A stretch of DNA of 16,091 bases, taken from NCBI GenBank assembly GCA_002049885.1, contig MVCS01000016.1, positions 1 through 16,091 of the forward strand, read 5' to 3'. Below are positions 1 through 7,687 of this stretch, piece after piece (the first letter of the stretch is position 1; every line of letters begins with the position of its first letter). The position numbers and the translations under genes are program-made. A model generated the notes under the pieces. The model did not search any database. It was given only the letters and a program-made list of their open reading frames with translations, and had not been told where the DNA came from. The DNA comes from Planctomycetales bacterium 4484_123. GTDB lineage: Bacteria; Planctomycetota; Phycisphaerae; SM23-33.

Positions 1-2
1 CG

Positions 3-2264
3 CCGGAGCCGGGCCCCGGCGCGCGGGGGCGGTTCCTCCGTTACCTGCTGGTGATCCTCTTCGCCGGCTCGGCCCTGTTTGCCTGGCTCAGCGTGCTCAG
101 TTACTGCCCGTACGATCCCCCTGCCAGCAACGTGTACCCCCCACCGGCAGTCCGGAACATTGGCGGGCCCGTGGGAGCGTACCTGGCCTACGCCCTGCGG
201 TACTGGCTGGGCCCGGGGGCCTACGCCCTGTTGCTGTTCGCGACGATATCGGCGGGCATCCTGCTGCTCGGCGGCCGGGTGGCACACTGGCCGTGGCGAC
301 TGGCGGGCGTGGGGCTGATGGTCACGACGATGTCGGCCGGGGCGTACCTCGTCGGCCCGCACGGCAGCCAAGCGCTGCTGGAAGGCAACGTCCTGGGCGT
401 GACCGTGGGCGAGTTCCTGCTGAGGGCCTTCTCGAAAACCGGCTCGTGGCTGGTGGTGCTGGCGGCCTTCGGGGTGGGGCTGATGTTCGCGGCCGACGAG
501 CTGGTTCTACGGCTGCCGGCAATGGGCAGAAAGGTGCTGCGGCGGCGGGCTGCGGGGCGGGAAGATCTCCGCCACCTGCCGGCGGCGCCCAGAGTGGTGG
601 CGGCGGCACCGGCGCGGCCCCGGCCGGCGGAAAGAATTGCCGAAGAGAAAAAGCCTCCGCCGCCCAAGCCGGCGGCCCCGCCGGCCGCGGCGCCGGCGCC
701 GCCCAAGGGCGAGGCCGTCGTCAAGGCCAAGAGGCGGAAACACGAGGGCTACGAGCGGCCCTCTCTGAGCCTGCTGGCCGACCCGCCCGGTGAGTACCAG
801 GAGAGCCAGGAGGCCCTGGTGCTGGAAAAGCGCCGCATCCTCCAGCAGACGCTGGACGACTTCGCGGTGGACGCCCAGGTGGTGGGCCACATGACCGGGC
901 CGGTGATCTCCATGTTCGAGCTGTCGCTGGCACCGGGGGTGAAGGTCAGCCAGATATCTTCCCTGGCCCCGGACATCGCCCGGGCCCTGGCCGTCCCGGG
1001 GGTGCGCGTGGTCAGCCCCCTGCCGGGGCGCGACACGGTGGGCATCGAGGTGCCCAACATGGACAAGGAGATCGTTCGCCTCAAGGAGCTGATGGACCTT
1101 GCCCCGGACGCCTCGGAGCGGATGCAGATTCCGCTGTACCTGGGCAAGGACGCCGGCGGCCGGCCCATCGTGGCCGACCTGACCACCATGCCGCACCTGC
1201 TGCTGGCGGGGACCACCGGCAGCGGCAAGAGCGTGTGCATAAACTCCATCATCTCCGCCATCCTCATGACCCGCTCGCCCGAGCAGGTCCGCCTGATCCT
1301 CATCGACCCGAAGATGGTGGAGATGGCCGCCTTCGAGCGGATTCCGCACCTGCTCTGCCCCATCGTCCACGACATGCAGCGTGCCGAGGCGGTGCTGGAA
1401 TGGGCCGCTACTCGCATGGACGAGCGCTACGAACTGCTGAAGGAGGCCGGCGTCCGCAACATCGCCAGCTACAACCGCCTGGGTGCGCGCGAGATCTACA
1501 GGCGCTTCGGTGCCGAGGGCGAGGAGGAGCGGGCCCAGATTCCCACCTCTCTGCCGTACTACGTCATCATCATCGACGAGCTGGCCGACCTGATCATGAC
1601 CAGCTCCAAGGACGTGGAGAACCACATCATCCGCATCGCCCAGAAGGCCCGGGCGGTGGGCATCCACCTGGTGGTGGCCACACAGCGGCCCTCGGTGAAC
1701 GTGGTCACGGGGCTGATAAAGTCCAACATGCCCTGCCGGATATCCTTCCGTGTCGCCAGCCGGCAGGAGAGCCGCATCATCCTGGACCAGAACGGTGCCG
1801 ACGTGCTGCTGGGCCAGGGCGACATGCTCTTCCTCCAGCCGGGGACCAGCCACCTCGTCCGCGCCCAGGGCACCTATGTGGACGAATCCGAGGTCCGCGC
1901 CCTGGTGGACTTCGTCCGCGGGGGCGGCGAGCCGGAGTTCGACCCCGAGCTGGTGCGGATCCAGTCGGGGCGCAGCCAGTCCGCCGGCGGCCAGCGCGAC
2001 GAGCTGTTCGACCAGGCGGTGGAGATAGTGCTGACCACGCGCCGCGGCAGCGTCTCACTGCTGCAGCGCCGGCTGTCCATCGGCTACAGCAGGGCCAGCC
2101 GCATCGTTGACCAGATGGCCGAGGCCGGCATCCTGGGGGACTACAAGGGCTCCCAGGCCCGCGAGTGCCTGATGACCCTGGAGGAGTGGCGGGCACTGAA
2201 GGCCAACATCCAGGCCGACCAGAGCGGCGTCAACGCCGCCGACGGTACTCCCACGAGCGTCTAG
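3..2264 (+). CDS. ftsK: DNA translocase FtsK (5' end outside window)
   Basis: ATP-driven double-stranded DNA pump that couples chromosome segregation and dimer resolution to division; anchored in the inner membrane at the septum. The frame is open to the window edge. A GTG at 51 falls inside the first membrane segment (RYLLVILFAG), so the true start lies upstream. Numbering from that GTG: four hydrophobic segments within about 1-150 (4TM domain), a short Ala/Pro/Lys linker at about 165-235, the alpha domain at about 236-350, then the RecA-like motor with Walker A GTTGSGKS at 387-394 and Walker B VIIIDELADL with D509/E510. The C-terminal gamma winged helix (about 650-710) keeps the family recognition-helix pattern RLSIGYSRASRIVDQM, so recognition of polar chromosome sequences is expected. 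The linker is much shorter than in E. coli FtsK. It ends with TAG. Family assignment is secure. Confidence 0.97.
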   Translation, partial: PEPGPGARGRFLRYLLVILFAGSALFAWLSVLSYCPYDPPASNVYPPPAVRNIGGPVGAYLAYALRYWLGPGAYALLLFATISAGILLLGGRVAHWPWRLAGVGLMVTTMSAGAYLVGPHGSQALLEGNVLGVTVGEFLLRAFSKTGSWLVVLAAFGVGLMFAADELVLRLPAMGRKVLRRRAAGREDLRHLPAAPRVVAAAPARPRPAERIAEEKKPPPPKPAAPPAAAPAPPKGEAVVKAKRRKHEGYERPSLSLLADPPGEYQESQEALVLEKRRILQQTLDDFAVDAQVVGHMTGPVISMFELSLAPGVKVSQISSLAPDIARALAVPGVRVVSPLPGRDTVGIEVPNMDKEIVRLKELMDLAPDASERMQIPLYLGKDAGGRPIVADLTTMPHLLLAGTTGSGKSVCINSIISAILMTRSPEQVRLILIDPKMVEMAAFERIPHLLCPIVHDMQRAEAVLEWAATRMDERYELLKEAGVRNIASYNRLGAREIYRRFGAEGEEERAQIPTSLPYYVIIIDELADLIMTSSKDVENHIIRIAQKARAVGIHLVVATQRPSVNVVTGLIKSNMPCRISFRVASRQESRIILDQNGADVLLGQGDMLFLQPGTSHLVRAQGTYVDESEVRALVDFVRGGGEPEFDPELVRIQSGRSQSAGGQRDELFDQAVEIVLTTRRGSVSLLQRRLSIGYSRASRIVDQMAEAGILGDYKGSQARECLMTLEEWRALKANIQADQSGVNAADGTPTSV

Positions 2265-2266
2265 GT

Positions 2267-2277
2267 CCCCTGCGGGG
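2267..2277 (+). terminator. Small GC hairpin just after ftsK
   Basis: A CCCC-TGC-GGGG stem-loop begins two bases after the ftsK stop codon. It has no T-tract, so it could at most be a weak or factor-assisted 3' end. Such short GC stems arise often by chance in this sequence. Confidence 0.2.
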
Positions 2278-2382
2278 CCGAAGCCGAGGCAGCACCGAGA
2301 CTGAACGCCGCCCAGCCCCGGCCCAGGCGGAGGAGGCCTCAGGCCCCCTCGCCATGCGCGTGCGTCCCCTGCGGCAATCAAG

Positions 2383-2388
2383 TACAAT
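2383..2388 (+). promoter_or_regulatory. Possible -10 element upstream of the rhodanese gene
   Basis: TACAAT matches the sigma-70 -10 consensus at five of six positions and lies in a short AT-richer patch inside a GC-rich 175-base gap, about 50 bases before the next start codon. No convincing -35 hexamer is found 16-18 bases upstream, so this is a tentative promoter. The rest of the gap shows only a small CCCGC/GCGGG hairpin (2399-2411) and an 11-base direct repeat (2265-2275 and 2364-2374). Confidence 0.3.
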
Positions 2389-2439
2389 CCTGCGCGGTCC
2401 CGCCAGGCGGGCGGGCATTGCAGGGAAAGGTCCACGCGA

Positions 2440-2937
2440 TTGCCGAGAATACTGGCAGCGGCCTTGGGCCTGAGCTTCCCGATCGGCGCGGTCGGCTGCG
2501 GGCCGGGCGGCTCCACGGGCGCCATCGGCCCAGCCCAGGCATACGAGCTGATGCAGAGGAACCCGGACGTCTTCGTCCTCGATGTCCGTTACCGCTACGA
2601 GTTCCTCGAAGGGTACGTCCCCGGCAGCGTGCTGATTCCCCTGCACGCCCTGGCCGAGCACATAGTCAACAACCGGCTGCACCCGGAGATCAATCACGGC
2701 CGGTCGCCGCGCAAGGACCAGCCCATCCTGGTCATCTGTCGGACCACCCGGCGCAGCGCCCGGGCGGCGAGGACACTCAGGCAGATGGGCTACACCGACG
2801 TTCGCTACGTGACCGGCGGCGTGATGGCCTGGCAGCGCGCGGGCCTGCCGCTGGCCCGCGGGCTGCCGCAGAGCCGACCGAGCGGACGGCACGGTGGCCG
2901 GACCGGGCCGGCAGGTGCCGCAGGTGCCGCCCGGTAG
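2440..2937 (+). CDS. Rhodanese-domain lipoprotein
   Basis: Single rhodanese domain (sulfurtransferase or sulfane-sulfur/redox handling) of 165 residues. The likely start is TTG at 2440, with AGGGAAAGG spaced about nine bases upstream. It yields a short hydrophobic leader (LAAALGLSFPIGAVGC) ending in a lipobox-like AVGC with the acceptor Cys at residue 20, so the protein is probably anchored on the periplasmic side. The rhodanese core shows VFVLDVRYRYEFLEGYVPGS and the active-site loop CRTTRRS with Cys100, followed by GYTDVRYVTGGVMAWQRAGLP, typical of the fold. The nucleophile is therefore present and the protein may be enzymatically competent. The C-terminal ~25 residues are Gly/Arg/Ala-rich and not part of the domain. 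The next gene, also a lipoprotein, starts 41 bases downstream, suggesting co-transcription. Substrate unknown. Confidence 0.88.
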   Translation: MPRILAAALGLSFPIGAVGCGPGGSTGAIGPAQAYELMQRNPDVFVLDVRYRYEFLEGYVPGSVLIPLHALAEHIVNNRLHPEINHGRSPRKDQPILVICRTTRRSARAARTLRQMGYTDVRYVTGGVMAWQRAGLPLARGLPQSRPSGRHGGRTGPAGAAGAAR

Positions 2938-2978
2938 AGCCGGGTGTGAGCGGTCGGCGGGAACGCGAGGGATTCGCC

Positions 2979-5900
2979 ATGACCACGCGACGGACGTTGC
3001 CAACGGTGTTGCTGCTGTCATCGGCCCTGGCCGCGATGGCCGGCTGCGCCGTGCCGGGCCAAGGCGCCTTCCATGCCATCATCGAGAACGTCAAGCGGAA
3101 GGTGTACCCGGCCCTGGTCTTCGTCAAGCCCATCCAGGAGCAATACAGCTCGGGGGAGCGCAAGCGGGCGGAGGTGTGGGGCTCGGGGGTGATCATCTCG
3201 CCCGACGGCTACGTGGTCACCAACCACCACGTTGCGGAGAAGGCCATCCAGGTCCACTGCGTGCTGGGCAACAAGCAACTGGTCGAGGCCGACGTGGTGG
3301 GGCTGGACCCCGAGACCGACCTTGCCCTGCTGAAGCTCAAGCCGCGCCCGGGCGGGCCGCCCCTGCCGAAGCCCCTGCCCTGTGCCGAGTTCGGCGACAG
3401 CGAGAAGGTCCAGGCCGGTCAGTTCGTCATGGCCCTGGGCTCGCCGTTCGGCTTCGAACGCTCCGTCTCCCAGGGCATCGTCTCCAACACCAGCCGGTAT
3501 CTGGGCTTCGGCGGCAGGTATCAGTACAACCTGTGGCTCCAGACCGACGCCCAGATCAACCCGGGCAACTCCGGCGGGCCGCTGGTGGACGCCGCCGGGA
3601 AGGTCATCGGCATCAACACGCTGGCGGTCGGCGGGGCGGGCATCGGCTTTGCCGTCCCCTCCGACGTCGTCAAAGACGTGGTGGCGAAGCTCCAGGCCGC
3701 CGCCCGCCGGCGCCAGGGCGGCCAGTCCGGCCCGGTGAAGGTCAAGCGGGCGTGGACGGGCCTGCAGCTCCAGGCCCTGACCGACCTGAAGACCATGACC
3801 ATTACCAACAGCGACAGCGGTGTGCTGATCCAGAGTGTGGGCAAGGGCTCACCGGCCGAGGAGGCCGGCATCCGAGACGGCGACATCCTGCTGGCGGTCA
3901 ACGACAAGAAGCTGCACGGCAAGTACGTCGAGCACCTCCCGGCCATCCGCGTTGCCCTCTCGGAGCTGCCGGTGGGCTCGCCCGCCGCCTTCCGCGTCCG
4001 CCGGGGCGGCAAGGAGATGGTCTTCCAGGTCACCCCGGTGCTGAAGGGCAAGTTCGAGGGAGAGGACTTCGACTGCCGGCGCTGGAACATGACGGTCAAG
4101 GAGATCACCAAGTTCTCGAATCCCCGGCTGTATTTCATGCACCGCAAGGGCGGGGTGTTCATCCAGGGCGTCCGCTACCCGGGCAACGCCAACGACGCCG
4201 GACTGCAAGTCAACGACATCGTCATCAAGGTCGGCAAGTACGACATCAAGACCATCGCCGACGTCAAGGCGGCCGGGTCGGCCTCTCCGGCGGCCCCGGC
4301 CAAGGACGGCAAGTCCGACGAAGCTTCCGGGGTGCCGCTCCGCCTGGTCAGGGCGGCTGAGGGTGCCTTCGTCAAGGTCCACTATCACTTCAAGAAGGAC
4401 GTCACCGAGGAGGCGGGCCGGAAGAGCTGGGCCGCCTGGCGCGCCCGCGTCATCGAGCGCTTCGTGGACGACAAGATAACCCTGGACGCCGCGGGGATCG
4501 CCGTGGGCCCCGATGCCGTGGCCGTCTATGACAACGGCCTGGAGGACCGCTTCCTGGACAGGATAGAGGTCGTCACCGCGGACGGCAGGCGGCTGCCGGC
4601 CCGGCGGGACAGACTGCTGGTATCGGCCCCGCTGGAGCTGCTGAAGGTCTCGGGCGAGGGCCTGAAGCCCGTGAAGTTCACCAGGCCGGGTAAGCTGACG
4701 CTGAAAACGTCGCTGTGGTCCGCGGGACTGCTGCGCGAGGGCGACCGCTGGCGATTGACATATACCTCGCTGTCCCCGTCGATGATGTTCAACTCGCGCT
4801 GGGCGGACAACCCGCTCTACGCCCTGCCCGGAAAGAGGCCCGAGCCGGGCCACTACGATGTGGCCGACACCTCGGAGATGAACGTGCTGCAGCTCCTGGC
4901 CGATGAGGCCGGCCGGGCCGTGGGAATCGCAGCCGACGAACTCTTCGACGCCAAGGGCACCCTGTGCACCTGGCGCGGGCTGGAGCTGCTCAAGGCCCCC
5001 GCTCTGAGCCACCGTGACCTGGCCCGGCGGCGAGAGCGCCTGCGGGCCGAGCTGCTGAAGAGCATCCATGAGGTGAAGGTGAAGTTCCGCCAGGAATCCC
5101 GCTCCAGCGGCGAGCTGGGCAGCTTCGCCGGGCGAGAGATCAGCGTGTACTGCATGGCGCTGTCGCCCGTGCGCGCGGTCATCCCCCGGCTGTTCAACCG
5201 CAAGCTGGCCGCCAAGATCGAGTCCATCGACATTCGCTACGGCCCACAACGCCGCGCCAAGTGCCGGTTCCTGGGGGCGTACAAGGAGTTCGGGGCCACC
5301 ATGATCCAACTGCTGAAGGGCACTTTCCCGGGGCAGACGCCCATGGCACAAACCGACCCCAAGAGGATACGCCCCTTCTGGGCGGTCAACCCCAGGCAGA
5401 AGAACGGCAAGACCGACGTGGACCTGACCCTCAACCGACTGATCACCAAACAGCGCGGCTACCGCAACCACTTCCACTGGGCCCCGGCGCGGTACATCCC
5501 CCCGGGCAGCTTCGTGGTGACCATGGACGGCAAGCTGGCGGGCATCCAGATGACCCAGCGCGTGGAGGACGAGGAACAACGACAACTGGCCAGGGGGACC
5601 GACCGCCTCGGCCGGTTCTCCGGAGCCAACCGGCCCAGGCTGTTCGCAATCGGCGAGATCCGGGACGCCCTGGCCCACCCCGCCGCCGCCTTCGACCCGA
5701 AGATCAAGGTGCTCCCCAAACGAATGGCCAAGCGCAGGCACTGGTTCGGCGTGGAGTACATCGGCATGAACCGCGACCTGGCCGAGCAGATGAAGGTCCA
5801 GAAGCAGACCAAGGACGGCACCATCGGCTTTCTCGTCAGCGCCGTGTACGCCGGTTCGCCGGCCGAGAAGATGGGCCTGGCCGTGGGCGACATCCTGCTG

Positions 5901-6521
5901 GAGATGCGCGTGGAGGGCCAGCCCTACCCGGTCGAGTTCAAGAGCCAGCTCGCCGGCCGGGGCGGCGGCGAAGAGTTCGGCAGCGACGATGCCGAGACCG
6001 GCCCGCTGCGCAGGATGTGGAAGAAGCGCGGGAACTTCCTCACCAAGCTGCTCGATGCCATCGGCGCGGGCAAGCCCGTGCGCATCACCTACTACGACGC
6101 CGACGCCAAGGGCCCCGCCAAGACCGTCACCAAGAACTTCACCGTCCAGCAGGCCCCGGAGGACTTCGACTCCGCCGCACGGTGGAAGAACCAAAAGCTC
6201 GGCCTGACGGTCAAGGACCTGACCTACGAGGTCCGCAAGGCCCTGAACCTCTCGGCCAAGGCCCCCGGCGTGGTGGTCGCCCGCGTCGAGCCCGGTTCGC
6301 CCGCCAACATCGCCCGCATCTGGGCCAACGAGATAATCACACGCTGCGACGGCAAGCCCGTCACCTCCGCCCTGAAGCTGCACGACTTCATCGCCGCCGC
6401 CCACAAGGCCGGCAAGGACAAGGTCCGCCTGACGGTCCTCCGCCTTGGCCGGACACGATTCGCCGACCTGAGCATCAAGGACTACAACCCCGACGACGAC
6501 GAAGGGCTGGAGGAAGACTGA
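2979..6521 (+). CDS. Giant trypsin-like (HtrA/DegP-type) serine protease lipoprotein with four PDZ-like modules
   Basis: Start ATG at 2979 is chosen because GCGAGGG precedes it by about seven bases and it opens a lipoprotein signal (VLLLSSALAAMAGC, Cys23). The 1180 residues are over twice the length of DegP. The N-terminal protease domain has a complete triad: His84 in TNHHVA, Asp114 in DPETDLALLKL, Ser198 in NPGNSGGPLVD. PDZ-like modules follow at about 258-352 (GSPAEEAGIRDGDILLAVN), 368-435 (NDAGLQVNDIVIKVG), 921-1045 (GSPAEKMGLAVGDILLEM) and 1072-1165 (GSPANIARIWANEIITRCDG). The central block (about 490-860) resembles a second trypsin fold without catalytic residues (see findings). Expected role: envelope protein quality control or regulated proteolysis. 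It is probably co-transcribed with the rhodanese lipoprotein upstream. Protease and PDZ calls are firm; specific substrates cannot be inferred. Confidence 0.93.
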   Translation: MTTRRTLPTVLLLSSALAAMAGCAVPGQGAFHAIIENVKRKVYPALVFVKPIQEQYSSGERKRAEVWGSGVIISPDGYVVTNHHVAEKAIQVHCVLGNKQLVEADVVGLDPETDLALLKLKPRPGGPPLPKPLPCAEFGDSEKVQAGQFVMALGSPFGFERSVSQGIVSNTSRYLGFGGRYQYNLWLQTDAQINPGNSGGPLVDAAGKVIGINTLAVGGAGIGFAVPSDVVKDVVAKLQAAARRRQGGQSGPVKVKRAWTGLQLQALTDLKTMTITNSDSGVLIQSVGKGSPAEEAGIRDGDILLAVNDKKLHGKYVEHLPAIRVALSELPVGSPAAFRVRRGGKEMVFQVTPVLKGKFEGEDFDCRRWNMTVKEITKFSNPRLYFMHRKGGVFIQGVRYPGNANDAGLQVNDIVIKVGKYDIKTIADVKAAGSASPAAPAKDGKSDEASGVPLRLVRAAEGAFVKVHYHFKKDVTEEAGRKSWAAWRARVIERFVDDKITLDAAGIAVGPDAVAVYDNGLEDRFLDRIEVVTADGRRLPARRDRLLVSAPLELLKVSGEGLKPVKFTRPGKLTLKTSLWSAGLLREGDRWRLTYTSLSPSMMFNSRWADNPLYALPGKRPEPGHYDVADTSEMNVLQLLADEAGRAVGIAADELFDAKGTLCTWRGLELLKAPALSHRDLARRRERLRAELLKSIHEVKVKFRQESRSSGELGSFAGREISVYCMALSPVRAVIPRLFNRKLAAKIESIDIRYGPQRRAKCRFLGAYKEFGATMIQLLKGTFPGQTPMAQTDPKRIRPFWAVNPRQKNGKTDVDLTLNRLITKQRGYRNHFHWAPARYIPPGSFVVTMDGKLAGIQMTQRVEDEEQRQLARGTDRLGRFSGANRPRLFAIGEIRDALAHPAAAFDPKIKVLPKRMAKRRHWFGVEYIGMNRDLAEQMKVQKQTKDGTIGFLVSAVYAGSPAEKMGLAVGDILLEMRVEGQPYPVEFKSQLAGRGGGEEFGSDDAETGPLRRMWKKRGNFLTKLLDAIGAGKPVRITYYDADAKGPAKTVTKNFTVQQAPEDFDSAARWKNQKLGLTVKDLTYEVRKALNLSAKAPGVVVARVEPGSPANIARIWANEIITRCDGKPVTSALKLHDFIAAAHKAGKDKVRLTVLRLGRTRFADLSIKDYNPDDDEGLEED

Positions 6522-6583
6522 ACACTGCCGCGGCAAGCCCGCCCCCTTCAGCGGACGCCGCCCGATATCGAGCCCGGCCCTCC

Positions 6584-6598
6584 GCGCCGCCCCGGCGC
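6584..6598 (-). terminator. GC hairpin at the convergent protease/tyrA ends
   Basis: A perfect six-base stem GCGCCG-CCC-CGGCGC starts at the last base of the tyrA stop codon and sits in the 76-base gap between two convergent genes, so it could serve either strand. A shorter palindrome TGCCGCGGCA (6526-6535) lies just after the protease stop. Neither has a T-tract. Confidence 0.3.
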
Positions 6599-7470
6599 TA
6601 CTCCCTCCGCCGCAGCCGCTCCGAGACCATCTCGTCACGCCGCCCCTTGGCCCGGGCCAGGTAGCGCTCCAGGGCCGGCCCGTCGCCCAGCTCCAACAGG
6701 TCGCGCAGATGCATGAGCTGCTCGTCGGCGGCGTCGAGGGCAGCCAGTACCGCCCGGCGGTTGGTCAGCAGGATGTCGCGCCACATCGCCGGGTCGCCGG
6801 AGGCCACGCGGGTCGTGTCCAGGAAGCCCGGACCGGCCAGCGGCAGGTCCTCGTCCCTCTGACCGGCGACGATGATCGCCGCCAGGATGTGCGGCAGGTG
6901 CGAGACGCGTGCGACGGCCCGGTCGTGAGCGGTCGGGGACATCCGCACCGTCACCGCCCCCAGCATCCGCCAGAAGCGCTCCACGCGGCGCACCTTCCCC
7001 GGGGGGGTCGTCTTGGTGGGAGTGATTATGCAGGTGGCGCCCACGAACAGGTCGGCCCGGGCGAACTCCACCCCCCGGCGCTCGCCACCGGCCATGGGAT
7101 GGGCGCCCACGAAGGGCCCGCGCGTGCCCAGGATCTCCTTGGCCAGGCGGACCACCATGGCCTTGGTCGAGCCCACGTCGGTCACGCAGGTGCCGCGGCG
7201 CAGGGCGGGTTTCATCGCCATCAGGTGGCGGGCGTACGCACCCAGCGGAGTGGCCAGCACCACCAGGTCGGCCCGGCCGACGGCCGCGGCGGTGTCCAGC
7301 GTCACCTCGTCGGCCGCCCCCGCCTCCAGCGCCTTGGCCAGCGAGGACTCCCGCCGGCCCACGCCCACGACCCGCACGCGTTCGTCGGCGGCCTTGACGG
7401 CCAGGCCCACCGAGCCGCCCAGCAGCCCCACGCCCACCACCGCCACCTCTCGCAGCGCTCGGTCAGTCAT
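6598..7470 (-). CDS. tyrA: Prephenate/arogenate dehydrogenase
   Basis: NAD(P)-dependent oxidative decarboxylation of prephenate (or arogenate) in tyrosine biosynthesis; cytosolic. 290 residues from ATG at 7470. The N-terminal Rossmann fold opens with EVAVVGVGLLGGSVG, giving GxGxxG at residues 13-18. Further family landmarks are DLVVLATPLGA, VTDVGSTKA, the catalytic-His region GAHPMAGGERRGVEFA, and the helical-domain motif HDRAVARVSHLPHILA. It is a stand-alone dehydrogenase of normal length with no chorismate mutase or ACT domain. The frame extends 40 codons upstream of this ATG, but that stretch is Arg/Cys-rich and unlike the family. The Shine-Dalgarno is weak. It diverges from accA and converges with the protease gene. 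Cofactor and substrate preference cannot be decided here. Confidence 0.95.
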   Translation of the reverse strand: MTDRALREVAVVGVGLLGGSVGLAVKAADERVRVVGVGRRESSLAKALEAGAADEVTLDTAAAVGRADLVVLATPLGAYARHLMAMKPALRRGTCVTDVGSTKAMVVRLAKEILGTRGPFVGAHPMAGGERRGVEFARADLFVGATCIITPTKTTPPGKVRRVERFWRMLGAVTVRMSPTAHDRAVARVSHLPHILAAIIVAGQRDEDLPLAGPGFLDTTRVASGDPAMWRDILLTNRRAVLAALDAADEQLMHLRDLLELGDGPALERYLARAKGRRDEMVSERLRRRE

Positions 7471-7582
7471 GGCCGCCGAAGGGTAACACCCACGCTGCTG
7501 GAGGTCAAAGCCCCGCCGCCGTTTCCGCCAAAACGCGCTTGCATGCCGCCGGGCCGCGCAGGAGAATATGCACCTGACGAAC

Positions 7583-7619
7583 GATACCAAGGACGCCGGC
7601 GGCGTCCTTGTTTGGTATC
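7583..7619. promoter_or_regulatory. Strong bulged hairpin/inverted repeat between tyrA and accA
   Basis: CAAGGACGCC (7588-7597) pairs perfectly with GGCGTCCTTG (7601-7610) across a GGC loop. After a four-base bulge (7611-7614), GATAC (7583-7587) pairs with GTATC (7615-7619), giving 15 base pairs in all. It lies about 113 bases from the tyrA start and 69 from the accA start. No T-run follows on either strand, and a terminator is not expected between divergent genes. It could be an operator or a 5'-leader RNA structure; function is inferred only. Confidence 0.45.
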
Positions 7620-7687
7620 CACCAGGGCCCGGCGCAGGCCGAGCTGGGAAGGCTCCGGCCGGTGCCCGCCAAGTCGCGGAGAGCGTG

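Noticed and set aside
507..1853. 448-codon open frame antisense to ftsK
   Set aside because: Shadow of ftsK caused by high third-position GC; His/Gly/Arg-rich with no domain signature.
2265..2374. 11-base direct repeat GTCCCCTGCGG (2265-2275 and 2364-2374)
   Set aside because: Short, GC-rich and found only twice; expected by chance at this base composition.
2418..2978. In-frame upstream extension of the protease reading frame
   Set aside because: It overlaps the rhodanese gene in another frame, is Arg/Pro-rich and unlike any domain; a ribosome site and lipoprotein signal sit at 2979.
3849..6638. Long 929-codon open frame antisense to the protease gene
   Set aside because: Composition is the mirror of GC-rich coding sequence, with no recognisable motif; the sense frame has firm protease and PDZ motifs.
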